DNA from: Gammaproteobacteria bacterium
GTDB lineage: Bacteria; Pseudomonadota; Gammaproteobacteria; Pseudomonadales; Cellvibrionaceae
Direction: 5' to 3'
Assembly: GCA_004173475.1 (NCBI GenBank)
Contig: SEBU01000004.1
Span: 62,001-126,000, forward strand
Length of the DNA: 64,000 nucleotides
Position numbers and translations under genes: made by a program. This document shows positions 1-7,983 of the stretch, one piece after another. The notes beneath the pieces were generated by a model. That model searched no databases, had not been told where the DNA came from, and saw only the letters and a program-made list of their open reading frames with translations. The first letter of the stretch is position 1; the number at the start of each line of letters is the position of its first letter.

Positions 1-1
1 A

Positions 2-70
2 TACGATCACGCTCAAAAAGATGTAATGGCTGTCGCAGAAGAATTGCTTGAATTGGTAGGAGGAGAATGA
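2..70 (+). CDS. C-terminal end of a ParA/IncC-type partition ATPase (partial)
   Basis: Only the last 22 codons are inside the window; the reading frame is open from base 2 to the TGA at 68-70. The tail (AEELLELVGGE) has the amphipathic helix usual at the end of ParA ATPases. The stop overlaps the parB start by one base (TGATG), the usual coupled parA-parB arrangement. Identification rests mainly on this context, because no catalytic motif is visible. Confidence 0.6.
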   Translation, partial: YDHAQKDVMAVAEELLELVGGE

Positions 71-1206
71 TGTCTGATCCCATTCACTCGACCAAATCGT
101 CTTCAAAGCGCCCCGATCTTTCCAAATTTAATTCGAGAAGGTCAACTAAAGAGCCGAACGCTGAACTACAAGCGTTAATAGCAACTGGCGAAATTAAAGA
201 AGTTGATTTAGATCTCGTTGATCGAGACGAAAATCAGCCTCGACCCTTCGAGGAAGTTTTACAGGATCTTGAACAATTTGCCGACGAGCTGGAACGTGAC
301 AACTTTGTGCTCGTTCAGCACCCCATATACAGCATAGAACCAAACGGCCGCTTCAAGGTTGTCGTCGGAGAAAGGAGAACAGAGGCGTTTCGATTGAAGA
401 AGCGTGAAAAGATTACCGCCGTGTGTAAGTACTTCACAAAGGAGGAGCGTGAGAAAATTTATGTCATGCAATATGTGGAAAACGACGGTGATTTAAAAAA
501 ACCCCTAAGCCCCATCTCCGACGCCAAATGGTGGAGAAATTATATCGATACGTTTCACCGCGGGAATATGAGTGCGGCCGCAGAAGCACGAGGCAAGGCG
601 TCTAATGACGTATCCAACAGACTTGCTCTCCTGGAGGCACCTCAATACATTCAGGCTGCAGTTGCAAAACACAATATCTCCGACCCCGCAACGTACGCAG
701 CGCTGATAAGGCTAGACAAGCGTGCCGGCAGCCAGATTGTGGAAGGCATTTTAGCTGATAGCGAGAAAGACAAGCTGGGCACGTCGTTGCGAACGTATGT
801 CGAGAGCGTTGCACGAAACGCTAAAGTTCTTGAAAACAGGACGCCGATTGCCATTGAGCAAAGTGAATTCACTGGTGTAAGCGTAAGCCAAGATGCAGCG
901 GGTGGCGCGGAGGGCGAAAATAGTTCAATGGTGCCATTCAATAATGCCTCGCATGACTTGAAATCATCAGCCAAACAAAATGTGAAGAAAGTGCCTGTTA
1001 AAGAAGTCATAAGTGCGCTCGAAGATGATCTGGTAGGGGTTATCAAATCTCTTACTAAAGCGAGGTTTTCGGTAAGGCTGCTTGAAAGCACAAAGGGGCA
1101 GGGTAGTGCTAAAGCTGAGTTGGCCAGTGAAATTGAGAAAGCTCGTGAAGCACTTAAGCTGTTGTACGAGTCGCTAATGTTGTCCGATGAGCGAAATGAT
1201 GGGTAG
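70..1206 (+). CDS. parB: ParB/KorB-type centromere-binding partition protein
   Basis: A 378-aa ParB/RepB/Spo0J-family protein. The N-terminal ParB/Srx-type nuclease-fold domain carries the QPR box (residues about 55-60) and the GERR CTP-binding motif (about residue 105). A helical HTH-like section follows at about residues 150-230. The C-terminal third is polar and charged, consistent with linker plus dimerisation region. Two ATGs are adjacent; the second (base 70) has better spacing to the AGGAGG at 58-63 and overlaps the parA stop. The next gene starts inside the last 20 bases of this one. It probably binds parS-like sites and acts with ParA in segregation; by analogy to RK2 KorB it may also repress. 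No RK2-type OB operator was seen nearby. Confidence 0.9.
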   Translation: MSDPIHSTKSSSKRPDLSKFNSRRSTKEPNAELQALIATGEIKEVDLDLVDRDENQPRPFEEVLQDLEQFADELERDNFVLVQHPIYSIEPNGRFKVVVGERRTEAFRLKKREKITAVCKYFTKEEREKIYVMQYVENDGDLKKPLSPISDAKWWRNYIDTFHRGNMSAAAEARGKASNDVSNRLALLEAPQYIQAAVAKHNISDPATYAALIRLDKRAGSQIVEGILADSEKDKLGTSLRTYVESVARNAKVLENRTPIAIEQSEFTGVSVSQDAAGGAEGENSSMVPFNNASHDLKSSAKQNVKKVPVKEVISALEDDLVGVIKSLTKARFSVRLLESTKGQGSAKAELASEIEKAREALKLLYESLMLSDERNDG

Positions 1207-1531
1207 GAAAAGCGCCCGCAGGATGACGCGCGCAGAATTCGAGCTGGCTACCTCGCACATGACAATGGCTGACAGCTTGAAAATTGCGGCGTATATGTTT
1301 CTTGTGGAAAACATCAAACTTTCCGAAATTGCCGAATCTTCTGGACACAAGCAGCAATCTATTCAAAGGAAGGTGAGGGCGATCTGGCTTTCTCACCAGT
1401 CAAGCGCTGACACCGCTCCTGAAGGTTGGGTGACTGAGGAAGTCTCACTTCCACCAGAAGAAATGAAGTTCGTACAAAAGCTGTCGAGCGACTTACGCGT
1501 AATCTTGCGGGCTAAAAACGAGAACAATTAG
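1187..1531 (+). CDS. korA: KorA/TrfB-type DNA-binding repressor
   Basis: A 114-aa protein with the layout of the TrfB/KorA family: an opening 'RMTRAEFELA', a helix-turn-helix around residues 40-70 (LSEIAESSGHKQQSIQRKV), then the characteristic 'PEGWVTEEVSLPPE' segment matching the PEGYxxVTxxLP part of RK2 KorA. It overlaps the end of parB by 20 bases and is probably translationally coupled. Such proteins are global repressors of plasmid operons. In RK2 the order is korA-incC-korB; here the repressor lies downstream. I did not find its operator. Confidence 0.75.
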   Translation: MSEMMGRKSARRMTRAEFELATSHMTMADSLKIAAYMFLVENIKLSEIAESSGHKQQSIQRKVRAIWLSHQSSADTAPEGWVTEEVSLPPEEMKFVQKLSSDLRVILRAKNENN

Positions 1532-1540
1532 AAGGCGCAC

Positions 1541-2023
1541 ATGACAAAGAAACTATTTATTGCACTTGCGATTTTGGCTCTCCACCTGCAACTTAACGCG
1601 GGGCAGGTTGAAGCAAGTCACGCGTCAATGCTTCATGACTCAACCAGTCCGTTTAAATTAAATCACACGGAAACCCTATCGAAAAATACGCGCATTGTTC
1701 ACATTCGTTGGCAAATCGGGCTAGGCTCGTATATCTACAAGCATCGAGTAAGAATAAAGACAGCCCCGCATGCGGACTCGATCGAATATCTTTCAGACGC
1801 TGTTGTAATTTGGGATGAGAATTTAGAGGATAATTTTGAAGTGTTTTTTAAGGAATTAAACTTGGACGTAAGCATTCCATACATAGCTGACGGCTCAGAA
1901 CTTGAGGTGACGATTCAAGGATGCTCAAACAAGGGGGTATGCTTTCTGCCTCAAACTGAGAAAGTCGACCTGGGGCGGATGTTGCATCATGTTGAGCGGG
2001 GTGTAGATGGGACTCAAAGATGA
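1541..2023 (+). CDS. Stand-alone DsbD alpha (N-terminal) domain-like periplasmic protein
   Basis: 160 aa with a Sec signal peptide (residues 1-20, cleavage near LNA-GQ). The remainder matches the N-terminal alpha domain of the thiol-disulfide reductase DsbD: 'WQIGLGSYIYKHRV' and the cysteine pair Cys128/Cys134 in QGCSNKGVC, spaced like E. coli Cys103/Cys109. Full DsbD has a membrane beta domain and a thioredoxin gamma domain; both are absent. It probably acts as a periplasmic thiol-disulfide shuttle whose electron donor must come from elsewhere. The gene has a GAAGG ribosome site, and its stop overlaps the next ATG by four bases (ATGA), so it belongs to the partition operon. Confidence 0.8.
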   Translation: MTKKLFIALAILALHLQLNAGQVEASHASMLHDSTSPFKLNHTETLSKNTRIVHIRWQIGLGSYIYKHRVRIKTAPHADSIEYLSDAVVIWDENLEDNFEVFFKELNLDVSIPYIADGSELEVTIQGCSNKGVCFLPQTEKVDLGRMLHHVERGVDGTQR

Positions 2024-2562
2024 TTATTAAGTTGATGGATATAGCAGATGGCGACACTAAACCATTCGGTTCAGTAAGAGGACATGGCGTCCTTGCGAAG
2101 TTAACGTCCATCTTTGAAAAACATCCCCACCACACGACATTCTGCATTGACATAAATGGAATAGAGGGTACTGATTCAACTTTTGTAAGAGAGAGCGTTG
2201 CGGCTTTTGCCAAGCAGTTATTAGGAATTTCTTCAGTTGTCATTCTGAATCCACACCAACAAATATCTTCAAACTGGGGTTGCGGCGCGCTCGCGATGGA
2301 CATGACTTTAATCGCGGTCAATCGTGAACGCCCCGAGTACATAGGACGCCCATTGGGCAATTCCAATGTAAGGGTGATTGAGTATGTACGATTGAGGGAG
2401 GAAGTGCTGACCTCTCAGGTTATGAAGCATTTCGGAACTACATCAGCCAACGCAAGCACGCGGTTAAAAAAGTTGTTTGCTGCCGGACTTCTTTCAAGAA
2501 GACAAGAAACGTCTATGTCAGGCGGGGTGGAGTTCGTCTACGCATTCCCGCGAATAGGTTGA
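2020..2562 (+). CDS. STAS-like (DUF4325-type) domain fused to winged helix-turn-helix
   Basis: 180 aa. The N-terminal half (about 1-100) resembles STAS-like DUF4325 domains: 'FGSVRGHG', then a hydrophobic strand and 'DINGIEGTDSTFVRE', matching the [VL]DFxGIxxxxxSFxxE pattern. The C-terminal part (about 120-180) looks like a winged helix: 'REEVLTSQVMKHFGTTSANASTRL' type helices followed by the wing. It is probably a regulator. It starts on the ATGA overlap with the preceding gene. In better-known proteins the order is HTH first, then DUF4325; here it is reversed. Confidence 0.6.
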   Translation: MIIKLMDIADGDTKPFGSVRGHGVLAKLTSIFEKHPHHTTFCIDINGIEGTDSTFVRESVAAFAKQLLGISSVVILNPHQQISSNWGCGALAMDMTLIAVNRERPEYIGRPLGNSNVRVIEYVRLREEVLTSQVMKHFGTTSANASTRLKKLFAAGLLSRRQETSMSGGVEFVYAFPRIG

Positions 2563-2574
2563 AGGACCGTAGCA

Positions 2575-3045
2575 ATGAAGCCAGCTGCAAAAATAAAATT
2601 TCCAACAGATAAAATCGATTATTTGGCGCAAGCGAGAGCTTGGGTGGTGAGTCTAGATGTCGTTTCGATTGAGGCGGTTGAGTCAATTGCTTTACATTAC
2701 GGGCTAGAATTACAAAAAAAAGGTAATCGCAATGATAGCGATGCCAGAGAAATGAAATCCATACGGCAGGCGCTTGCCTATCTGAACTCAATGATTAGCC
2801 GAATTACTGGTCCATGCGGGGCGCCCAACTCTGACAGCGTAGTAATTCACACAATTGAAAGCGATAATCTGCGCGAAATAGAATACGATCCTTCATCACT
2901 AGTTAATTACAAAATCAAAGATCGTCCTAATGTTTTGAGACCGGAAGCAAAGCAAAAAATAATTAACTCGCTGAAAATGAACAAACTTATTGTGACAAAT
3001 AACTTCGGATTAGCGAAAAAAAATTCTAGAAAGCATGATAGCTAA
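2575..3045 (+). CDS. Hypothetical protein, last gene of the partition operon
   Basis: 156 aa, basic, soluble, not recognised. It has an AAGGA site at good spacing and follows the previous gene by 12 bases, so it is probably cotranscribed with the parAB-korA genes. The N-terminal 80 residues are predicted helical; the C-terminus is lysine/asparagine rich. No signal peptide or membrane segment. Confidence 0.65.
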   Translation: MKPAAKIKFPTDKIDYLAQARAWVVSLDVVSIEAVESIALHYGLELQKKGNRNDSDAREMKSIRQALAYLNSMISRITGPCGAPNSDSVVIHTIESDNLREIEYDPSSLVNYKIKDRPNVLRPEAKQKIINSLKMNKLIVTNNFGLAKKNSRKHDS

Positions 3046-3051
3046 TCTCGC

Positions 3052-3336
3052 TTAAAAACGCTGTTTAAGAGTAAACGATTCGTATTTTCTACGATCCAAA
3101 TCATTAATATTTAAACCGCTATCGATTAGGATGAGTTTTTTAGGGCGAGGGGCGTAGTACTGTTGCCAGCCCTGAACTAACACGTCTTCGGATTTGGCCC
3201 AAGCATTAATTATTAAAATAAATGCCGCGTAGAAAAACGTTGTCGCAAACACGATCCACGCGATCGGAACGCAATCACCGAATTTAACTGTGCAGATGTA
3301 CAAAAGAACTAACCAGCCAATAATAAATTTCTTCAT
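3052..3336 (-). CDS. Small membrane protein, unknown
   Basis: 94 aa with two hydrophobic segments (about 4-19 and 24-46) and a basic tail. A GGGA site lies six bases upstream of the ATG. It converges on the partition operon, its stop only six bases from the end of the preceding gene. Not recognised. Confidence 0.6.
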   Translation of the reverse strand: MKKFIIGWLVLLYICTVKFGDCVPIAWIVFATTFFYAAFILIINAWAKSEDVLVQGWQQYYAPRPKKLILIDSGLNINDLDRRKYESFTLKQRF

Positions 3337-3631
3337 ATCATTCCCGCAGCTTTAAAATAAGTAGGAAAAACATACGTCCTGCCAATAAAAAAGCAAACGG
3401 TTCAAATTCGCAATTCATTTTTATTTCATGCTCAGGTTGTCACAAGAAAAATAATCTTTGTAAATTGATTAGGTGATGCGCTTGCGTATTTTAGGAATGC
3501 GTTTTGAATAATTAAGGAGAATATTTTCTCCGGACCACTCAGCGCAACCAAGTCAAAATGTAGAGAAATGGTCAAACATTTGGTAATTAGTAATTGCATT
3601 TTATTAAATGATTTTATGTGAGGGTGTTATT

Positions 3632-3826
3632 TTGGAAATTGAAATGCGTAAGCACAAAGCAGGACCAACGGACATTTATATTGACGGAGTGAACTTCGGT
3701 GTTTTTGATGACATTGATGGAAAAATAGCATTTTTTCCAAAACGGAACGAAAAACTGACGGGGGATCATTACATCTTGATCGGACGTGCTCTAAACAAGT
3801 TAAATGGCTGCGTTTCCAAGTTGTGA
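3632..3826 (+). CDS. Small hypothetical protein (start uncertain)
   Basis: About 64 aa in a frame open from 3608. Candidate starts are ATG 3608, TTG 3632 (seven bases after a GAGGG) and ATG 3644. I prefer TTG 3632 because only it has a well-spaced ribosome site. The sequence reads like one small beta-rich domain (DIYIDGVNFGVFDDIDGKI). Not recognised. Confidence 0.5.
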   Translation: MEIEMRKHKAGPTDIYIDGVNFGVFDDIDGKIAFFPKRNEKLTGDHYILIGRALNKLNGCVSKL

Positions 3827-4326
3827 AGGCGAAATATTTCAACGGATACAAACGTATACGACATGGTTGTTAAAATTGGTTTGAAGTCAACCTGCGCTTG
3901 TTGCCGCAATGGCGGTGCAGTGATTCTCGGGCACTCTGAAATCTGAACCCTTCAGGACGAATTACCTCAACAGCGCCTGATCTTGTAGCCTCATTAATCT
4001 AAGCTTCTAAACTCTTATGAGCTTAAATATTTTTTGGACCTCAACGCCAATCAGCCAATTTCATCCCATGGAATTTTCACAACTTCTCCCATGTTCCATT
4101 TGTTCAGCGAATATAGATATGAAGTCTAATTACCTGACTTAGATCATCTCAAGGTCACCTACAAGATAGACTTTCGCTCCGCACATCGCGCCAGTCCTCG
4201 CAACAGGTCGACCGATTTAATGCTCTTATGTCTTCAGGATATGAAATAATATATATTTAGTTTATATATTTTACGAATTAAACTTATAATATAGTTGACA
4301 TGTCTGTCCCTACAGTGGGGGTGCGT
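3827..4326. other. 500-bp non-coding stretch with an AT-rich promoter-like end
   Basis: No reading frame here looks coding on either strand. The last 70 bases are very AT-rich. A TATAAT at 4285-4290 sits about 40 bases before the phosphatase start, with a weak TTATAT at about -35. A TTGACA at 4295-4300 lies downstream of this -10 and has no matching -10 of its own. Confidence 0.4.
4285..4290 (+). promoter_or_regulatory. Candidate -10 box for the phosphatase gene
   Basis: A perfect TATAAT in an AT-rich stretch upstream of the phosphatase ATG at 4327, giving a short leader. The -35 (TTATAT near 4262) is poor, so this is only a candidate. Confidence 0.3.
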
Positions 4327-5034
4327 ATGGAATGTAGAAAGTTTTCGAGAAATCTGGTCGGCAAAGATTATTTAGTCGGTGATATTCACGGCCAGTTCTG
4401 GAAGCTTTCTGAAGCTTTGGAATGTGTGAGTTTCGACGCTGAAAGCGATAGGTTGTTCACGGTAGGCGATTTGTGTGATCGCGGTCCAGAAAGTGAGCTT
4501 GCTATCACCTGGCTGTCCAAGCCCTACTTTCATTCAGTCTTGGGGAACCATGAGCAACTTATAATCCGGTATTTTGAAAATGAGAATTCTGTATCCACTG
4601 AAACTATGATCAAAAACGGCGCAGCTTGGTTCATCTATTTATCAAGACTACAGCAACAGGACATTGTGAGTAGGTTTCTTGAATTGCCGCTCGCTATAGA
4701 GATAGAACTCAATCGCGGAAGAAAGGCGGGAATAGTTCATGCGTCATGCCCCACTGAAAGCTGGGATACCTTCATGATCCAAATTGAAAAATCGGAAATT
4801 TTCGATGCTTTTACTAACTCGGCATTATGGAATTCGAATAGATATAGGGATTGTGTCAAAGAGCCGATCGCTGGCGTTGAACATGTTTTTGTAGGTCATA
4901 TATCAATTCACCTGCCGCACGAAAAAACTGCCTTTGGGAACGTAATCCACACTGACTGCTTTGGATGGTCGGGCCGACGACCGTTCATCCTTTACGACGT
5001 AGAGACTGGCAGTGCACTTTACAATAATGAATAG
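4327..5034 (+). CDS. Lambda-type serine/threonine protein phosphatase (metallophosphoesterase)
   Basis: 235 aa from the preferred ATG, which follows a GGGGGTG; an upstream in-frame ATG at 4300 is less likely. The PPP-family motifs are intact: GDIHG (18-22), GDLCDRG (47-53) and GNHE (73-76), with later histidines in 'IVHAS' and 'FVGHI'. These bind the two metals. Size and layout match lambda PPase and bacterial PrpA/PrpB, which remove phosphate from Ser/Thr (and sometimes Tyr/His). The substrate is unknown and no kinase gene is next to it. Such genes are common on phages and plasmids. Confidence 0.9.
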   Translation: MECRKFSRNLVGKDYLVGDIHGQFWKLSEALECVSFDAESDRLFTVGDLCDRGPESELAITWLSKPYFHSVLGNHEQLIIRYFENENSVSTETMIKNGAAWFIYLSRLQQQDIVSRFLELPLAIEIELNRGRKAGIVHASCPTESWDTFMIQIEKSEIFDAFTNSALWNSNRYRDCVKEPIAGVEHVFVGHISIHLPHEKTAFGNVIHTDCFGWSGRRPFILYDVETGSALYNNE

Positions 5035-5111
5035 ATGGACTTGCAACTAACGCTAGTCGTTTTATAAAAGTAGGAAATGTTTGATATCAACTTGTAAAAG
5101 GAAAGCGAATT

Positions 5112-5468
5112 ATGTCGGAACCAAACTATGAAGAAATGAAAGCATCACTCCAATCCGCTCAATACGAAATTTTAACGCTCCGGGAAAAACTTAATAGCGA
5201 ATCGGAGGCGAGAAAATTGATGGGCGTAGATGCGCTTAGAAGCTTTATCAAAACAGCAGAAGCTGACCATTTCAGAACTACTAGCGACACAGGCTCCAAT
5301 TTCCATGCGATGGTTATATTAAATGTCGCCAGAGTGACAGCTGGATTGCCGACCCTCACAGTTAATGATCTCCCCCGGTGGAACGGCGTTGATAAATATG
5401 TTATTCCCGCACAAAGTAACTTATTGGCAGAGTTTAGGGATCAGGCTTATGTATATGAAAGCCACTGA
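5112..5468 (+). CDS. Hypothetical protein with N-terminal coiled coil
   Basis: 118 aa; residues about 5-40 form a charged heptad-like helix (EEMKASLQSAQYEILTLREK), then a globular section. Good AAAGGAAAG site. Not recognised; possibly phage-derived, since short coiled-coil proteins of this build occur in prophage early regions. Confidence 0.6.
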   Translation: MSEPNYEEMKASLQSAQYEILTLREKLNSESEARKLMGVDALRSFIKTAEADHFRTTSDTGSNFHAMVILNVARVTAGLPTLTVNDLPRWNGVDKYVIPAQSNLLAEFRDQAYVYESH

Positions 5469-5515
5469 CATTGCACTGAGACACACTAAAATTCACGAAC
5501 TTTAAAAGGCGAGTC

Positions 5516-6313
5516 ATGACCATCGAACCAAAGCCTCTTCGTCCCGGATGGTTTAAACGGGCTGCAGTCAATAGCATCAGATTATCTAAAAGAAAGCCGA
5601 TACTTTGGTTTTTAATTTATTTTTGTTTGCCTGTGCTTACCTATTTTTTGCCATACATGAATATCGCCGTTTTTGCTGCAGCATGTATGGTCGTATTTGG
5701 GACATTTTTAGCATTTAATGCCGATGAAAAAAACACTTGGAGGTTTGAAGATTTTTTATTAATTCTTTGGCGAAGGCCTTCATTAATAACTGTTTCATTG
5801 TTTTGTATTATTTTCCCAGGCGGATCGTCCGGGTTGTTGCAGCTCTCGTTCACCTCACCGTTACAGACCTTTTTTGTTTTTGGCGTGAACGCTATGGTAG
5901 CGCTGTGTGTTGCTTTTGTATTTGCGCCTTTTATCATAATGCTGTTCATTGATTTTCCTACGCTGTTTTTAAAGCGATTTAAAACGCGAAAACTTTCAAA
6001 GGCCGATAGTGAGGAATATTTCCGAGACTACGTCCCTCTGGGAGAAATTAGGATATTTTCATTGCATCTAAGTGTTGATACAAATCTAAAATGGAATGAG
6101 ATTAGCCATCTTTCTGATCAAGGGAAACGAAATATAACGGGCCGCGAGCAATTAATATTGGCGGTTTTGTTACTGTTATCGATGCTGTCGCCAATCGTAC
6201 TGGGTCTCGTCATACCATTCTTCTATTGTGTGTATAAGGAACTATTTTTCCAAAAAGGTATTTGCGAAAAGCGCGAAGCACGCAAAACGTCAGCAGTCCA
6301 TGCGTGCCAGTAA
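5516..6313 (+). CDS. Integral membrane protein, paralogue of the gene at 24821-25597
   Basis: 265 aa with about five hydrophobic segments (roughly 29-50, 52-68, 82-107, 112-150, 215-243). It is clearly homologous end to end to the minus-strand protein at 24821-25597: both open M-T-[IF]-E-P-K-[PA]-L, share 'PVLTYF[L]PY', 'FGT[FL]L', a central 'LHL[SC]VDT' and end with 'PFFY..Y[KR]ELF[FW]Q'. Its function is not recognised. AAAGGCGAG ribosome site. Confidence 0.8.
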   Translation: MTIEPKPLRPGWFKRAAVNSIRLSKRKPILWFLIYFCLPVLTYFLPYMNIAVFAAACMVVFGTFLAFNADEKNTWRFEDFLLILWRRPSLITVSLFCIIFPGGSSGLLQLSFTSPLQTFFVFGVNAMVALCVAFVFAPFIIMLFIDFPTLFLKRFKTRKLSKADSEEYFRDYVPLGEIRIFSLHLSVDTNLKWNEISHLSDQGKRNITGREQLILAVLLLLSMLSPIVLGLVIPFFYCVYKELFFQKGICEKREARKTSAVHACQ

Positions 6314-6437
6314 TAATATCTACGAATATTAAGATATATAACTGAAACACAAAAACCAATCGCATTAGTTTTGTACGTAGCGTACGGATCGTGATTTTTA
6401 AGGAGTAATATTAAGTGAATGAATGTGGTAGTGATAT

Positions 6438-6746
6438 TTGGCCCATCTATGCGTTGTTACGAGATTTATAGGCGTTCTTATTGCTGGCTACGGTCTGTAT
6501 CTGGTAAAAACGCAAATTGACAAAGGTGATTTGAATGAAGCCGTCCAAGTTACGTTGGCAGGAATCTTAACTCTTCTCGCGTTCAACTTTACGATTCATT
6601 CTGCACTTGTGAAGTTGCAGTATGTAGTCGCAAGTAGGATTTACGGATACTCGGGAGACAAACAGTGTAAAGAACGATTCGGTTTGTTAATTAGAGCTTC
6701 GATTTACACTGTGATTATTTTTGTCGCAGTTTGTTACTTATTGTGA
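6438..6746 (+). CDS. Small membrane protein, TTG start
   Basis: 102 aa from TTG 6438, the only possible start in this frame. Hydrophobic segments at about 8-22, 37-55 and 83-101. The good ribosome site (AAGGAG near 6400) is instead spaced for a GTG at 6415 that opens an 18-codon frame overlapping this start. Either translation is coupled or the N-terminus is frameshifted. Not recognised. Confidence 0.55.
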   Translation: MAHLCVVTRFIGVLIAGYGLYLVKTQIDKGDLNEAVQVTLAGILTLLAFNFTIHSALVKLQYVVASRIYGYSGDKQCKERFGLLIRASIYTVIIFVAVCYLL

Positions 6747-6877
6747 GCTAGTCACGAAGTACTGTTGTGCGCACTCTAGGTCACGTTATTTTCTAAGGTA
6801 CTTACTGCTGACCGGAGAAAGAGGCTGCTATTATTAATGAGCAATCGACCTCTATTTCAAACACAGGCAAGTCCGTT

Positions 6878-7201
6878 CTATTCAGCAGGTTTCAGACTGT
6901 TAATGGAATGTTGTGAGATTACCCATGTTTGATCTTCAAATTGTTGAAAAGCCTTTATATCTACAAAGTCTTGAACTTCATCAAATACGACATTGTACAG
7001 ATCATGGTTTGTCTTCTCTGTCTCCGACAAATATTTAGCAAAATCGGGGTCAATATTTACAGTAGTTTTCACACTACGCCCCGCCCGATTAATCCAGGTC
7101 ACGACGACGAAACTCTGGTTCTCAATTGGTTCGTCATAGTCGCCGTTTAACATATCACCGACGCAACCTAGCAAGTATTTCAACGTATCAGCATCATTCA
7201 T
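6878..7201 (-). CDS. Hypothetical protein
   Basis: 107 aa, acidic and soluble, with a GGAG site before the ATG. It opens with a helical 'DADTLKYLLGCVGDML' and carries a beta-rich middle (FVVVTWINRAG). Opposite in direction to its neighbours. Not recognised. Confidence 0.6.
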   Translation of the reverse strand: MNDADTLKYLLGCVGDMLNGDYDEPIENQSFVVVTWINRAGRSVKTTVNIDPDFAKYLSETEKTNHDLYNVVFDEVQDFVDIKAFQQFEDQTWVISQHSINSLKPAE

Positions 7202-7547
7202 AAGGGCTCCAAAAATAATTTTCTGTGTAACAATGCTAGCGGGCTAATTGTGCCTAGAATAAGTGCTAATGGCTCGCCAATTCTTTCGGTCAAAGTTCGT
7301 TAGTTGATGGGATAGTGGGAGTATGTTGATTTAGAATATATCTAAATACTGAGGATGTTAGTGCGCTACTTCTCAGACGCCACTACCTAATGACGCGGTT
7401 TGTTATTATTGCGTACAGCGTAGTTCCAATCGCAATTTGTGAGCTGAGTGCGCACCGCCAAGCATTTTGCGCATGAATCTTCTCGGATTCGAAGTGTATT
7501 AAATTAGTATTCGATTTTAATCCTTAATAGGAGGTTAAAAATATTCA
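7202..7547. other. 346-bp intergenic stretch, nothing recognised
   Basis: Lies between divergent genes and probably holds both promoters. The 50 bases before 7548 are AT-rich and end in TAGGAGG. No convincing reading frame or hairpin. Confidence 0.4.
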
Positions 7548-7772
7548 ATGAGACAACTCGTTGCTAAATCTGAATCAACCGGCAAAAGCCTGTGGATTGA
7601 AGATAGTGGATACGTCTACATGGGTGAGAGGAGAGTGGCGTTAGTTGTGACTCAATATATTGACTCCATGAACGATCCTGAAGAAATTGAGATCAGCCGC
7701 TTTTCGCTAACCAAGGATAGAGCAAATATTTTAATAGGTTTGTTAAAAGTTGCGTGGGAGAACGATGGTTAA
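7548..7772 (+). CDS. Small hypothetical protein
   Basis: 74 aa, preceded by a strong TAGGAGG. The frame reads as a compact beta-rich domain ('SLWIEDSGYVYMGERRVALVV') followed by a helix. Not recognised. Confidence 0.6.
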   Translation: MRQLVAKSESTGKSLWIEDSGYVYMGERRVALVVTQYIDSMNDPEEIEISRFSLTKDRANILIGLLKVAWENDG

Positions 7773-7983
7773 AAATTAATAGTCCTATTTAATTTAATTG
7801 GTCAAATCAAATAAGGATTTCTATTTATTTCTAGAAAGTGACCAAAGACACTTCGCCACCTTCCGAAAATTATCTTAATTTACAAGAACTAAATTTACCT
7901 TTGGCTGCGTGAAAGAAATCAAAGTTGCATTCGAGTTTGAGTGTGAGAAAAAGGCATCAATTCCACGAGATTGGTGCCCTTAA

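Noticed and set aside
651-1091. 146-codon minus-strand frame inside parB
   Set aside because: Antisense to a clear ParB; serine/leucine-rich shadow.
1848-2366. 172-codon minus-strand frame over the DsbD-alpha and STAS genes
   Set aside because: Crosses two well-supported genes on the opposite strand and has no ribosome site.
4295-4300. TTGACA as a -35 element for the phosphatase gene
   Set aside because: No -10 at 16-18 bases downstream; the sequence there is GC-rich and runs into the start codon.
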